A stretch of 11,914 nt of DNA, taken from assembly GCA_902791785.1 (NCBI GenBank), contig CADAXH010000058.1, forward strand, positions 1 through 11,914, read 5' to 3'. The stretch comes from an uncultured Ruminococcus sp. (GTDB lineage Bacteria > Bacillota > Clostridia > Oscillospirales > CAG-272). Under the pieces are notes generated by a model that had not been told where the DNA came from, ran no database searches, and worked only from the letters and a program-made list of their open reading frames with translations. Position numbers and translations under genes: made by a program. Positions 5,155 to 11,914 of this stretch are shown here, one piece after another. Every line of letters begins with the position of its first letter. Within the stretch, counting starts at the first letter, position 1.

Positions 5155-7151
5155 AAAGATTCTCCGTTTACAAGTTTAAGAAGTCCGTCTTCGTCTATTA
5201 TTGTCACTCCAAGATCCTGAGCCTTGGTCAGCTTTGATCCTGCTTCTGCTCCTGCGACAACATAATTGGTTTTCTTTGATACTGAAGAAGAGGTTTTTCC
5301 TCCGTGGGATTCTATGAGTTTTGACGCTTCATCTCGGCTCATTGTGGGAAGAGTTCCCGTCAGGACAAATGTCAGTCCGCTCAAGGCATCGTCTGCTTTG
5401 GTAATTACATATTCTGTTTCAACACCTGCATTTTTCAGCTTGTCGATAACCAGCCTTGTCTGCGGGTGTGAAAAGAAGTTGACAACAGATTCAGCGGTTA
5501 TCTGACCGAAATCGTCTATTGTGCATAAATCCTCAATGCTTGAAGTAAACAGGGTTTCTATATCCTCAGCATATTTAGCAAGTGATTTTGCGGCTTTTTC
5601 GCCTATGTTCCTGATTCCAAGCGCGGTTATGAGTTTTGCAAGCCCCGCATGTTTTGATCTTTCTATAGCGCTCACTAAGTTGTCTGCAGACTTTTGAGCA
5701 AATCCGTCAAGAGTCATAAGCTGTTCTGCACTCAGTGAATAAAGGTCAGATACATCACTTATAAGTCCGGCCTCAATCAGTGATTTAACCACAGACGGGC
5801 CCATCCCGTCAATGTTCATTGCATCTCTTGAAGCAAAATGTTCGATGCTTCTTAAAAGCTGAGCGGGACAGGAAGGATTTGTGCATCTGATGGCGGCTTC
5901 TTCTTCATCCCTGAATACTGGCTCTCCGCATGAAGGACATACAGTCGGGAATGAGAACTCAAGTTCCGAACCTGTTCTTTTGTCCTTGTTGACGGCAGCT
6001 ATTTCGGGAATGATGTCACCGGCTTTCTGTACGATGACAGTGTCGCCGACCATTATATCTTTTTCCCTGATGAAATCAATATTGTGAAGAGTTGCCCTTG
6101 AGACTGTTGAACCTGCAAGTTTTACCGGCTCCAGTTCTGCTACGGGTGTTAACACGCCCGTTCTCCCGACCTGGATTGAGATTGAATTGAGTCTGGTTTC
6201 TTTTCTTTCAGGAGGGAACTTATATGCCACTGCCCACTTCGGAGTGCTGGTGTTTTCACCTATTGTTTTTCTCTCGCTGATTGAGTCAGCCTTGATGACA
6301 ACGCCGTCTATATCGTAAGGAAGAGAATATCTGATTTCGCCGAGTCTTTGTATTTTGTCAAGCACATTATCTTTTCCGGACAGTTTTTCTCTTTCCCTGA
6401 TCACCTTGAATCCCTGAGACTCCAGATAATCCAGACCTGCTGTGTGAGAATCGAAATCCTTTCCTTCTATCCTTTGTATATTGAATACGAAAATGTCCAG
6501 ATTGCGTTTTGCGGTTATTTTGGAATCAAGTTGTCTCAAAGAACCTGCTGCTGCATTTCTGCAGTTTGCAAACAGGGGCTGACCCTGTTCTTCGCGTTCA
6601 TTGTTGAGTTTTTCCAGGCTTGACTTTGGCATGTATACTTCGCCCCTGACTTCAAGAAGCGGAAGCTTGTCCGGAAGAGTCAGAGGAATGCTTCTGATTG
6701 TTTTGATATTCTGGGTTACATCCTCGCCTGTGATTCCGTCACCTCTGGTTGAGCCGACTGAAAGGGAACCGTTTTCATACAGCAGAGATACAGACAGGCC
6801 GTCGATTTTCGGTTCGACTGAAAAGACGCATTCTTTTCCAAGGACATCGTCTGTTTTTTCAATGAAGTCTTTTGTCTCTTCAAATGAGAAAACATCAGAA
6901 AGGGAACCCATCCTGACATCGTGGGTGACTTTGTTGAATTTTTCGAGCGCCTTTCCACCGACTCTCACGGTTGGTGAGTCGGGAGAGTAGAACTGCGGAA
7001 ACTCTTTTTCAAGATCCTGCAGCTCGCGGAACATCATGTCATATTCGTAGTCGGATATCTCCGGAGCATCATACAGATAATAGAGCTTCGAATTGTGTTC
7101 GATGCTTTTTCTCAATTTGTCTATTCTGACTTTTGCTTCTGTCTCAGTCAT
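5151..7151 (-). CDS. ligA: NAD-dependent DNA ligase
   Basis: A 666-residue enzyme that seals nicks in replication and repair, using NAD+ as adenylate donor. In order: domain Ia with LYYLYDAPEISDYEYD (23-38), the nicotinamide-binding part; the adenylation domain with catalytic Lys115 in EPKIDG (113-118); the OB domain with VGRTGVLTPVA (328-338); a Cys4 zinc finger (Cys405, 408, 423, 428); helix-hairpin-helix repeats (about 445-560); and a C-terminal BRCT domain (about 587-666, FVLTGTLPTMSR). All domains are present and the length is typical. The frame is open to a TTG at 7211, but that stretch contains the promoter. The ATG at 7149-7151 has AAAGGGG (7159-7165) 7 nt upstream and matches the usual ligase start. 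Its stop overlaps the obgE start, so the two are coupled. Confidence 0.98.
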   Translation of the reverse strand: MTETEAKVRIDKLRKSIEHNSKLYYLYDAPEISDYEYDMMFRELQDLEKEFPQFYSPDSPTVRVGGKALEKFNKVTHDVRMGSLSDVFSFEETKDFIEKTDDVLGKECVFSVEPKIDGLSVSLLYENGSLSVGSTRGDGITGEDVTQNIKTIRSIPLTLPDKLPLLEVRGEVYMPKSSLEKLNNEREEQGQPLFANCRNAAAGSLRQLDSKITAKRNLDIFVFNIQRIEGKDFDSHTAGLDYLESQGFKVIREREKLSGKDNVLDKIQRLGEIRYSLPYDIDGVVIKADSISERKTIGENTSTPKWAVAYKFPPERKETRLNSISIQVGRTGVLTPVAELEPVKLAGSTVSRATLHNIDFIREKDIMVGDTVIVQKAGDIIPEIAAVNKDKRTGSELEFSFPTVCPSCGEPVFRDEEEAAIRCTNPSCPAQLLRSIEHFASRDAMNIDGMGPSVVKSLIEAGLISDVSDLYSLSAEQLMTLDGFAQKSADNLVSAIERSKHAGLAKLITALGIRNIGEKAAKSLAKYAEDIETLFTSSIEDLCTIDDFGQITAESVVNFFSHPQTRLVIDKLKNAGVETEYVITKADDALSGLTFVLTGTLPTMSRDEASKLIESHGGKTSSSVSKKTNYVVAGAEAGSKLTKAQDLGVTIIDEDGLLKLVNGESL

Positions 7152-7181
7152 TGCCAAACCCCTTTGCTTTTTTCTTGTCTC

Positions 7182-7211
7182 ATTATACCATGATTTGGGA
7201 GCCAATGACAA
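7182..7211 (-). promoter_or_regulatory. Sigma-A promoter of ligA-obgE
   Basis: TTGTCA (7206-7211), an 18-base spacer and a perfect TATAAT (7182-7187) preceded by TGG. The start would be near 7175, about 24 nt before the ligA ATG at 7151. It faces away from the promoter of the lipoprotein gene, with about 20 bp between the two -35 boxes. Confidence 0.75.
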
Positions 7212-7229
7212 ATTATTTGCTCAATAATA

Positions 7230-7258
7230 TTGTAAAAGGGTAAAAATGGGACTATAAT
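7230..7258 (+). promoter_or_regulatory. Sigma-A promoter of the metallophosphoesterase lipoprotein gene
   Basis: TTGTAA (7230-7235), a 17-base spacer and perfect TATAAT (7253-7258). Transcription would start near 7265, about 30 nt before the ATG. The 9-mer ATTGTAAAA occurs at 7229-7237 and again at 7265-7273, around the promoter; significance unknown. Confidence 0.78.
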
Positions 7259-7296
7259 AATACCATTGTAAAAATATATCTGAGAGGTAAAAGCAA

Positions 7297-8901
7297 ATGA
7301 AAAAAACTACCAGACTGATAGCTTTTGTTCTGTTTTTCGCTTTTGTGATGCTTACAATCGCATCATGTGCTAACGGAAAACAGGATACAACTACAGAAAC
7401 AAGCAAAACAGAAACTACAGCAGTTGATACAACAGTCACGGAAGAAATAACCACAACTGAAGAAACAACTACTGAGGAGACAACAACGGAAGAAGAAACC
7501 ACAACTGACAATCACGCAGTTCAGGAATTTGACATGAATGATGTTGTTCTTACTTTCGGACTGGTTTCTGACGTTCACATCGGTGATGAGGGAAGAAGAG
7601 CCTCCATTAAATTCCAGAGCGCTCTCAATCAGCTCCAGAATAAAGCTGACGAGCTCGGTGTTAACCTCGATGCGATAGTTTCAACCGGAGATTTGACTAA
7701 TAATGGAACAACAGATCAGTACAACACATTCAAATCTCTGTACGAGAAGATAATGGGAACAGATGTACCATTTGTTTTCTGTCTCGGAAATCACGATGCT
7801 TATACTCCTCTCAGCACAGCATACAATGTATTCACAACTGATACATACAGAAAGACTGTAGTTGACTCGGAACTGCAGCAGTATGGTGATGTTCACTACG
7901 TAGTAAACGGAATCCATTTTGTATCTGTTTGCGGAGCATCTTACTCAAGTTCAAACTTCAGCGTTGTTTTCTCACCCAAGACAAAGACCTGGCTTGATGA
8001 CACACTGAAACAGATAACTGAAGAAGATCCGGATGCACCGGTATTCGTACTTCTTCACTGCATGATTTATGACACAGCATACGGCAGCACTCTTGATGTT
8101 TACACAAGCTGCTGCTGGTACACAAAGGAACTTACGGATATTCTCTCACAGTATCCACAGGTAATAACTCTCAGCGGACATCTTCATTTCACCGTAAATG
8201 ACGAGAGAAGCATAATGCAGAGCAATTTCACATCAATCGGATGCGGTTCAACATGCTATATGGCTGTTATGAACGGCGGATACCAGAATATGACAAGCGT
8301 TACAGTAATGGCTGACGCAAATGACATTTCAAACGGTCTTTTGTTCCTGGTTGACTCAAAGGGTGCAGTCAGAGTTGTAAGAATGGATTTCTCAAACAAA
8401 TCTTCTGTTAAGGAAGACTGGATCATCCCGGCTCCGGCTGAGGACAAATCTCACCTGAACTTCTACAGAGCTGACAGAAAAGACAACGACAATACAGCTC
8501 CCGTATTCGACGGATCAAATCTTATCGTTCTTGATGATGTAGTTTCAAACAGCAAGGGATACCTTCCCGCATTCTACTGGCAGGCAGCTACTGACAACGA
8601 TATGGTATTCCTGTATGAAGTATCCGTATCGGATTCTACAGGCAAAGTGCTTGACAAATGGAAAGTTCTTTCAGACTACTACAGAGTAATAGATGCGAAA
8701 GACATGAAGAAAGAATACAAGCTTCAGAACAGAATCAACGGCGGAAGACTCAGCTATGAAGAAGAGTACACTGTCACAGTAGTAGCATATGACTGCTGGG
8801 AAAACGCAAGCACTCCTGTCACACTGAAATTCAAGGGCATCCTGAATGCAGACTCCGAAGCTGAAATTACGATAGTTTCATCAAGTTTTGAAATCAAATA
8901 A
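7297..8901 (+). CDS. Lipoprotein calcineurin-like metallophosphoesterase
   Basis: A 534-residue predicted cell-surface lipoprotein. A signal peptide (1-23) ends in a lipobox, IASC, with Cys24 as the lipidated residue. A Thr/Glu-rich stalk (about 30-72) would hold the enzyme away from the membrane. The catalytic domain (about 83-360) has the full metallophosphoesterase metal-ligand set: SDVH (91-94), GDLTNNG (131-137), GNHD (164-167), His254 in LLHC, and GHLH (294-297). The C-terminal 110 residues (about 425-534) are beta-rich and look like an Ig/Fn3-type accessory domain. GAGAGG (7282-7287) precedes the ATG. The gene stands alone between its own promoter and a terminator. The substrate (phosphodiester, nucleotide, cell-wall phosphate or other) cannot be read from the sequence. 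Confidence 0.93.
   Translation: MKKTTRLIAFVLFFAFVMLTIASCANGKQDTTTETSKTETTAVDTTVTEEITTTEETTTEETTTEEETTTDNHAVQEFDMNDVVLTFGLVSDVHIGDEGRRASIKFQSALNQLQNKADELGVNLDAIVSTGDLTNNGTTDQYNTFKSLYEKIMGTDVPFVFCLGNHDAYTPLSTAYNVFTTDTYRKTVVDSELQQYGDVHYVVNGIHFVSVCGASYSSSNFSVVFSPKTKTWLDDTLKQITEEDPDAPVFVLLHCMIYDTAYGSTLDVYTSCCWYTKELTDILSQYPQVITLSGHLHFTVNDERSIMQSNFTSIGCGSTCYMAVMNGGYQNMTSVTVMADANDISNGLLFLVDSKGAVRVVRMDFSNKSSVKEDWIIPAPAEDKSHLNFYRADRKDNDNTAPVFDGSNLIVLDDVVSNSKGYLPAFYWQAATDNDMVFLYEVSVSDSTGKVLDKWKVLSDYYRVIDAKDMKKEYKLQNRINGGRLSYEEEYTVTVVAYDCWENASTPVTLKFKGILNADSEAEITIVSSSFEIK
7384..7509 (+). repeat. Thr/Glu-rich stalk of the lipoprotein
   Basis: Residues 30-71 consist largely of TTTEE/TTEETTT units in low-complexity DNA. 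The composition resembles the extension on SecE in this window, although the repeat units differ. It probably spans the cell wall. Confidence 0.8.
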
Positions 8902-8919
8902 TTGTTGATTGGAATATTT

Positions 8920-8949
8920 AAAAGCGAGCACTTTTCCGTGCTCGCTTTT
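8920..8949. terminator. Bidirectional terminator between converging genes
   Basis: AAAAGCGAGCAC (8920-8931) and GTGCTCGCTTTT (8938-8949) make a perfect 12-bp stem with a 6-base loop, bounded by A4 and T4. It lies 18 nt after the lipoprotein stop and 7 nt beyond the ATPase stop, so it can serve both genes. Confidence 0.9.
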
Positions 8950-8956
8950 GATATGC

Positions 8957-10852
8957 CTATTTTCTTATTCTCGCGCTGTTTATAAGAACAATAAATGCTC
9001 CTACATTGTGAAGAATTGCTGCGATTACAGAACTGATTATGCTGAAAGCAGAAAGAGCTATCATAACAAAGCTGACAATTATTGATGCTATCATGTTCTG
9101 ATAAATGATTTTTCTTGTCGATTTGGACAATTTGATTACATATGGAATATTCTCAAGATTGTTGTTCATCAGAGCGATATCTGAAGACTCAATGGCAACA
9201 TCTGAACCCATGGCACCCATCGCTATGCCCACATTTGAAGATTTGAGGGCCGGGGCATCATTTATTCCGTCGCCAACGAATACAACACATTCGTTTTTCT
9301 TCAGGTCTTCTATTATCCTGAGTTTATCCTCCGGAAGCAATTCAGAACATACCTGAGTAATTCCTGCTTTTTGACCGGCAATCTCCGCACTTGTTTTTCT
9401 GTCTCCTGTCAGCAGCATTATTTTATCTATTCCGGATTCGGTGAGTTCTTCAGTGCTTTCTTTTACATTGTCCCTGAGTTTGTCCTCAAATATCAGTTTT
9501 CCAAGACATTCATTGTCCAGTGCAATATATGAAATTGAAACGCTTTCCTCGTTTTCCTCAGGGACTTCTATTCCGTTTTCACAAAGCAGCCTTCTGTTTC
9601 CGAACAGACATATTCTTCCGTCTTTTAAAGTTGCTTTTATTCCTCTGCCGGACAACTCCTGAGATGACATTATTTCTACATCAGCTTTTATTCCGCTGTC
9701 CGAAGATAACAAAGCTCTTGAAACAGGGTGGTTTGAAGTTGATGCCATTGAATGCGAGATTTTCAGTACCTCTTCTTCCGTGTGTTCTCCGAAGGGAATA
9801 ACTTCCCTGAGACTGAAACTGCCTTCAGTGATTGTCCCGGTTTTGTCAAATACAACTGTAGAGACCTCAGACAATTCTTCAATGAATTTTGAGTTTTTAA
9901 TCAGAATTCCTCTCTTCGTTGCAACAGACAGAGCAGCAATCATCGGAGCTGAGCTTACAAGCATATGACCGCACGGACACGAAGAAACAAGAACTGCAAT
10001 AAAAACATTGACGTTTTTAGTCACAAATCCCGAAATTGCTGCAACTGCAAGAACAAACGGAATGTAGTATTTCAGGAATTTGTTCATGATGCTTGTGTCG
10101 GAGTTTGTTATGTTTTCAGACTTTTCAAGCATTGAAAGTATCTTGCTGAATGAAGTGTCCTTGTATTCCTTTGTGACTTCTATAATCAGGTTTCCATCGA
10201 GGTTTATCGTGCTTGCGTAAACATTGTTTCCGGGCTCTGCATGGAAAGGTTTGGATTCACCGGTCAGTGATTTCTGATCAATGTCACTTTCACCCTTAAT
10301 TACAACGCCGTCTATCGGTATTATTTCACCCGGTTTTACGACTATGCGCTGTCCGATTCTCAACGTCTTCGCGTCGACAACTTTTTCACTACCGTCATCT
10401 GAAACCATTGTAGCAGTATCCTGCTGCATTTTTTTCAGTCCGTCTATGATTCCCCGCCCCCCGAGAATGCTCCGCTCTTCAAGGATGTGAGCAGCGTTAA
10501 GTATCAGCGGAATTACCGAAGACAGAATCAGGTTGCCGTTGAAGTAGCAGGCGAGAATTGCAATGGAAACAAGGAGTTCCATCTCATTTGAAGGATTGCG
10601 TTTAAACAGCCCTTTCAGACCCGTTATCAGAATCGGAATTCCTTCAACCAGAAATGCAACTGTATATATTATCGAAGGAATCAGTTTTTTATCAGGAAAA
10701 ACAGCTGAGTAAATAAGACCAACGCATATACAGAGTATTGCAATGATGCCGGTTGTCAGATCTCGTCCCAGACGTTTGCTTGAAGCATCGCTGAGATTGT
10801 TTTTGGCCAGGCTGTCAATCTTGTTTTTGAATGTGTTGTCAATGTTTTTCAA
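8957..10852 (-). CDS. Heavy-metal-type P1B ATPase with CPC-Gly-His motif and no HMA domain
   Basis: A 631-residue membrane ATP-driven cation pump. Eight membrane helices are predicted (about 32-51, 57-79, 90-106, 108-124, 260-279, 281-300, 590-609, 611-628). The actuator motif SLTGES is at 195-200; CPC at 292-294 in helix 6; the phosphorylated Asp336 in DKTGT; the P1B-specific HP at 375-376; MLLTGDRKTS (479-488); and GDGINDAP (527-534). No CxxC metal-binding domain precedes the helices. CPC is followed by Gly-His-Met instead of the usual Ala/Ser, and the last helix has HNVGAF (615-620) with a downstream NSARIRK, unlike classical Cu or Zn/Cd pumps, so the metal is uncertain. The start is TTG (10852), with GGAG (10861-10864) 8 nt upstream inside the preceding gene, whose stop is 2 nt away. 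The nearest in-frame Met is residue 91, too far in. Confidence 0.92.
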   Translation of the reverse strand: MKNIDNTFKNKIDSLAKNNLSDASSKRLGRDLTTGIIAILCICVGLIYSAVFPDKKLIPSIIYTVAFLVEGIPILITGLKGLFKRNPSNEMELLVSIAILACYFNGNLILSSVIPLILNAAHILEERSILGGRGIIDGLKKMQQDTATMVSDDGSEKVVDAKTLRIGQRIVVKPGEIIPIDGVVIKGESDIDQKSLTGESKPFHAEPGNNVYASTINLDGNLIIEVTKEYKDTSFSKILSMLEKSENITNSDTSIMNKFLKYYIPFVLAVAAISGFVTKNVNVFIAVLVSSCPCGHMLVSSAPMIAALSVATKRGILIKNSKFIEELSEVSTVVFDKTGTITEGSFSLREVIPFGEHTEEEVLKISHSMASTSNHPVSRALLSSDSGIKADVEIMSSQELSGRGIKATLKDGRICLFGNRRLLCENGIEVPEENEESVSISYIALDNECLGKLIFEDKLRDNVKESTEELTESGIDKIMLLTGDRKTSAEIAGQKAGITQVCSELLPEDKLRIIEDLKKNECVVFVGDGINDAPALKSSNVGIAMGAMGSDVAIESSDIALMNNNLENIPYVIKLSKSTRKIIYQNMIASIIVSFVMIALSAFSIISSVIAAILHNVGAFIVLINSARIRK

Positions 10853-10854
10853 GA

Positions 10855-11805
10855 TTATTTCTCCAGTTTGATGAATATTTTGGTCTCGCCTTCATTAACT
10901 ACTCTGACACGCCCGATTTTTGACAGCAGAGCAGTGATTTTGTCTGCGAAAACTCTTGTTCTGACAGTTTCTGCATTTGTCTCGTACTCTTCAAGTATTC
11001 CGTAAAATTCCGCAAGGCTTTCATTGGCAGAAGCCACAGAATTTGAATAGCTGATTTTTGCCCTTGATATGAGACTGTCATATATTGAATTTGCGTATTC
11101 TGAGGTTTTTGACTTGTACAGTTCCGCATCTTCAAGAATTGTTTTGGCCTGAACGGAAGCAGAATTCACTTTGTCGTATGTTTCCTTGACTTCTTCGGGC
11201 ATGGAAACCTTTGTCAATTCAACTGTGGCAATTGATATTCCGGACTGAATCCTATCCAGTTTGCCCTGTGTCTCAGATGCGACCTTTTTGGCAAATGAGT
11301 CCTGCTCGCTTGTCATGAGAGCATCTACAGACATGTTTGATGAAACGTCCACCATTGCCGAGCTGACAAAGGCGTTTATTATTTCCGAGGCGTTGCTTAT
11401 GTTGATTGTGTAGTCGACAGGGTTTGAAATGGTATATTTCACGGATGCGGAAATGAGTGCGATGTTCTGGTCACCCGTAATTACATAACCGTCAGTCTTT
11501 ACACCGGTCATTTTTCCTTCGCTGTAATGAAGGGTTACCGATTGCTCAATGACATTGTCAACCGGAATGATTATTACTTCGTCAATCAGAAAAGGGAATG
11601 CAACCAGAAGCCCCGGTTCGTGAACCTGCTCCTCATAAGTGTTTCCCACCAGTTTGCCGAATCTCATTATCAATGCCACGTTTCCGCTCTGAATGACCCT
11701 GAAACCGCTGAAGGACAACAACAATATGACAAGAATAATCAAAGCAACAAAGTATCTTGACAGTTTCGACAGAACCGAAGACAACATGTTAGTTTTGTTT
11801 TTCAT
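10855..11805 (-). CDS. SPFH/band 7 family membrane protein, HflK-like
   Basis: A 316-residue membrane-anchored scaffold-type protein. A single membrane helix (about 18-35) is followed by the SPFH start FRVIQSGNVALIMRFGKLVG (35-54) and HEPGLLVAFPFLIDEVIIIP (62-81), which resemble HflK. YTISNPVDY (124-132) and VELTKVSMPEEVKETYDKV (195-213) are band 7 landmarks. Residues about 214-290 form an Ala/Glu-rich helix (coiled coil), and the end (RVRVVNEGETKIFIKLEK) matches HflK-type C termini. HflK/C complexes modulate FtsH and form cage-like microdomains (family knowledge); whether this one does is unknown. The frame is open to a TTG at 11820, but GGAGG (11811-11815) lies 5 nt before the ATG at 11803-11805, which I choose. 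It ends 2 nt before the P1B ATPase start, so the two are very likely co-translated. Confidence 0.88.
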   Translation of the reverse strand: MKNKTNMLSSVLSKLSRYFVALIILVILLLSFSGFRVIQSGNVALIMRFGKLVGNTYEEQVHEPGLLVAFPFLIDEVIIIPVDNVIEQSVTLHYSEGKMTGVKTDGYVITGDQNIALISASVKYTISNPVDYTINISNASEIINAFVSSAMVDVSSNMSVDALMTSEQDSFAKKVASETQGKLDRIQSGISIATVELTKVSMPEEVKETYDKVNSASVQAKTILEDAELYKSKTSEYANSIYDSLISRAKISYSNSVASANESLAEFYGILEEYETNAETVRTRVFADKITALLSKIGRVRVVNEGETKIFIKLEK

Positions 11806-11816
11806 TTGCGCCTCCG

Positions 11817-11914
11817 TCAATTGGTTACCTGAGCATTTTTGATGAGCTCATAGATTGATTCGGTAAGAGCCTTTTTGTCTTCTTCATTGAGCTGAGTCAG
11901 TATGTATGAAAGAT
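11817..11914 (-). CDS. C-terminal end of an unrecognised gene in the SPFH-ATPase operon
   Basis: The minus strand is open from the window edge to a TGA at 11817-11819, giving a 32-residue tail that includes LSYILTQLNEEDKKALTESI and ends NAQVTN. It is charged and helix-forming. I cannot name the family. The stop lies 11 nt before the SPFH start, and the SPFH ribosome binding site fills that gap, so this gene is probably in the same operon. A second SPFH protein is possible by analogy with hflK-hflC, but the tail does not show it. Confidence 0.6.
   Translation of the reverse strand, partial: LSYILTQLNEEDKKALTESIYELIKNAQVTN

Noticed and set aside
7152..7211. Upstream TTG start that would add 20 residues to LigA
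   Set aside because: The stretch contains the TTGTCA/TATAAT promoter and has no homology to ligase; the ATG at 7151 has AAAGGGG at proper spacing.
7221..7578. Val/Ser-rich and Cys-rich minus-strand frames opposite the lipoprotein stalk
   Set aside because: Reverse readings of the low-complexity Thr/Glu tract.
11806..11820. TTG start at 11820 for the SPFH protein
   Set aside because: GGAGG at 11811-11815 lies downstream of that TTG and is well placed for the ATG at 11805.

Overview
The window reads as chromosome of a low- to mid-GC Gram-positive anaerobe, most likely a Ruminococcus-type member of the Oscillospiraceae (Clostridia). Three things point there: a pyruvate:ferredoxin oxidoreductase; strong GGAGG ribosome binding sites with sigma-A promoters; and Thr/Glu-rich linkers on exported proteins, together with a 'GWGN' Obg signature. 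This placement is inference from protein style; no rRNA is present. I see no tRNA, rRNA, CRISPR array, insertion sequence or prophage.

Layout. 1-266 (minus) is the start of nifJ (pyruvate:ferredoxin oxidoreductase), facing away from a TetR-type regulator (510-1079, plus). A bidirectional terminator (about 1092-1128) separates the regulator from a minus-strand informational operon read in the order rpmG (L33), secE, nusG, rplK (L11), rplA (L1). That operon has a near-consensus promoter at 3873-3901, a roughly 180-nt structured leader with an intrinsic terminator just before rpmG, and an L1-binding-like RNA between nusG and rplK. Upstream on the same strand lies ligA-obgE, joined by an ATGA overlap, with its own promoter; the obgE terminator overlaps the rpmG promoter. 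Divergent from ligA is a monocistronic lipoprotein metallophosphoesterase (7297-8901, plus). It converges, through a shared terminator (8920-8949), on a minus-strand operon of an incomplete unknown gene, an HflK-like SPFH protein and a heavy-metal-type P1B ATPase.

How the genes work together. rpmG-secE-nusG-rplK-rplA is the classical translation/secretion/transcription cluster; L1 probably represses rplK-rplA through the mRNA mimic. The L7/L12 stalk genes that often follow (rplJ-rplL) are absent here. ligA and obgE supply DNA nick sealing and ribosome/GTP signalling. The SPFH-ATPase pair looks like a membrane metal-transport unit with a scaffold protein.

Most unusual points. (1) SecE is about three times normal length, with a predicted cleavable signal peptide, a Thr/Glu-rich exported segment and an extra membrane helix. 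(2) Obg appears to lack about 32 residues of its N-terminal Obg fold by in-frame deletion. (3) The P1B ATPase has CPC-Gly-His, no metal-binding N-terminal domain and an HN motif in its last helix, and is tightly coupled to an SPFH protein. (4) The rpmG leader has a complete attenuator architecture.
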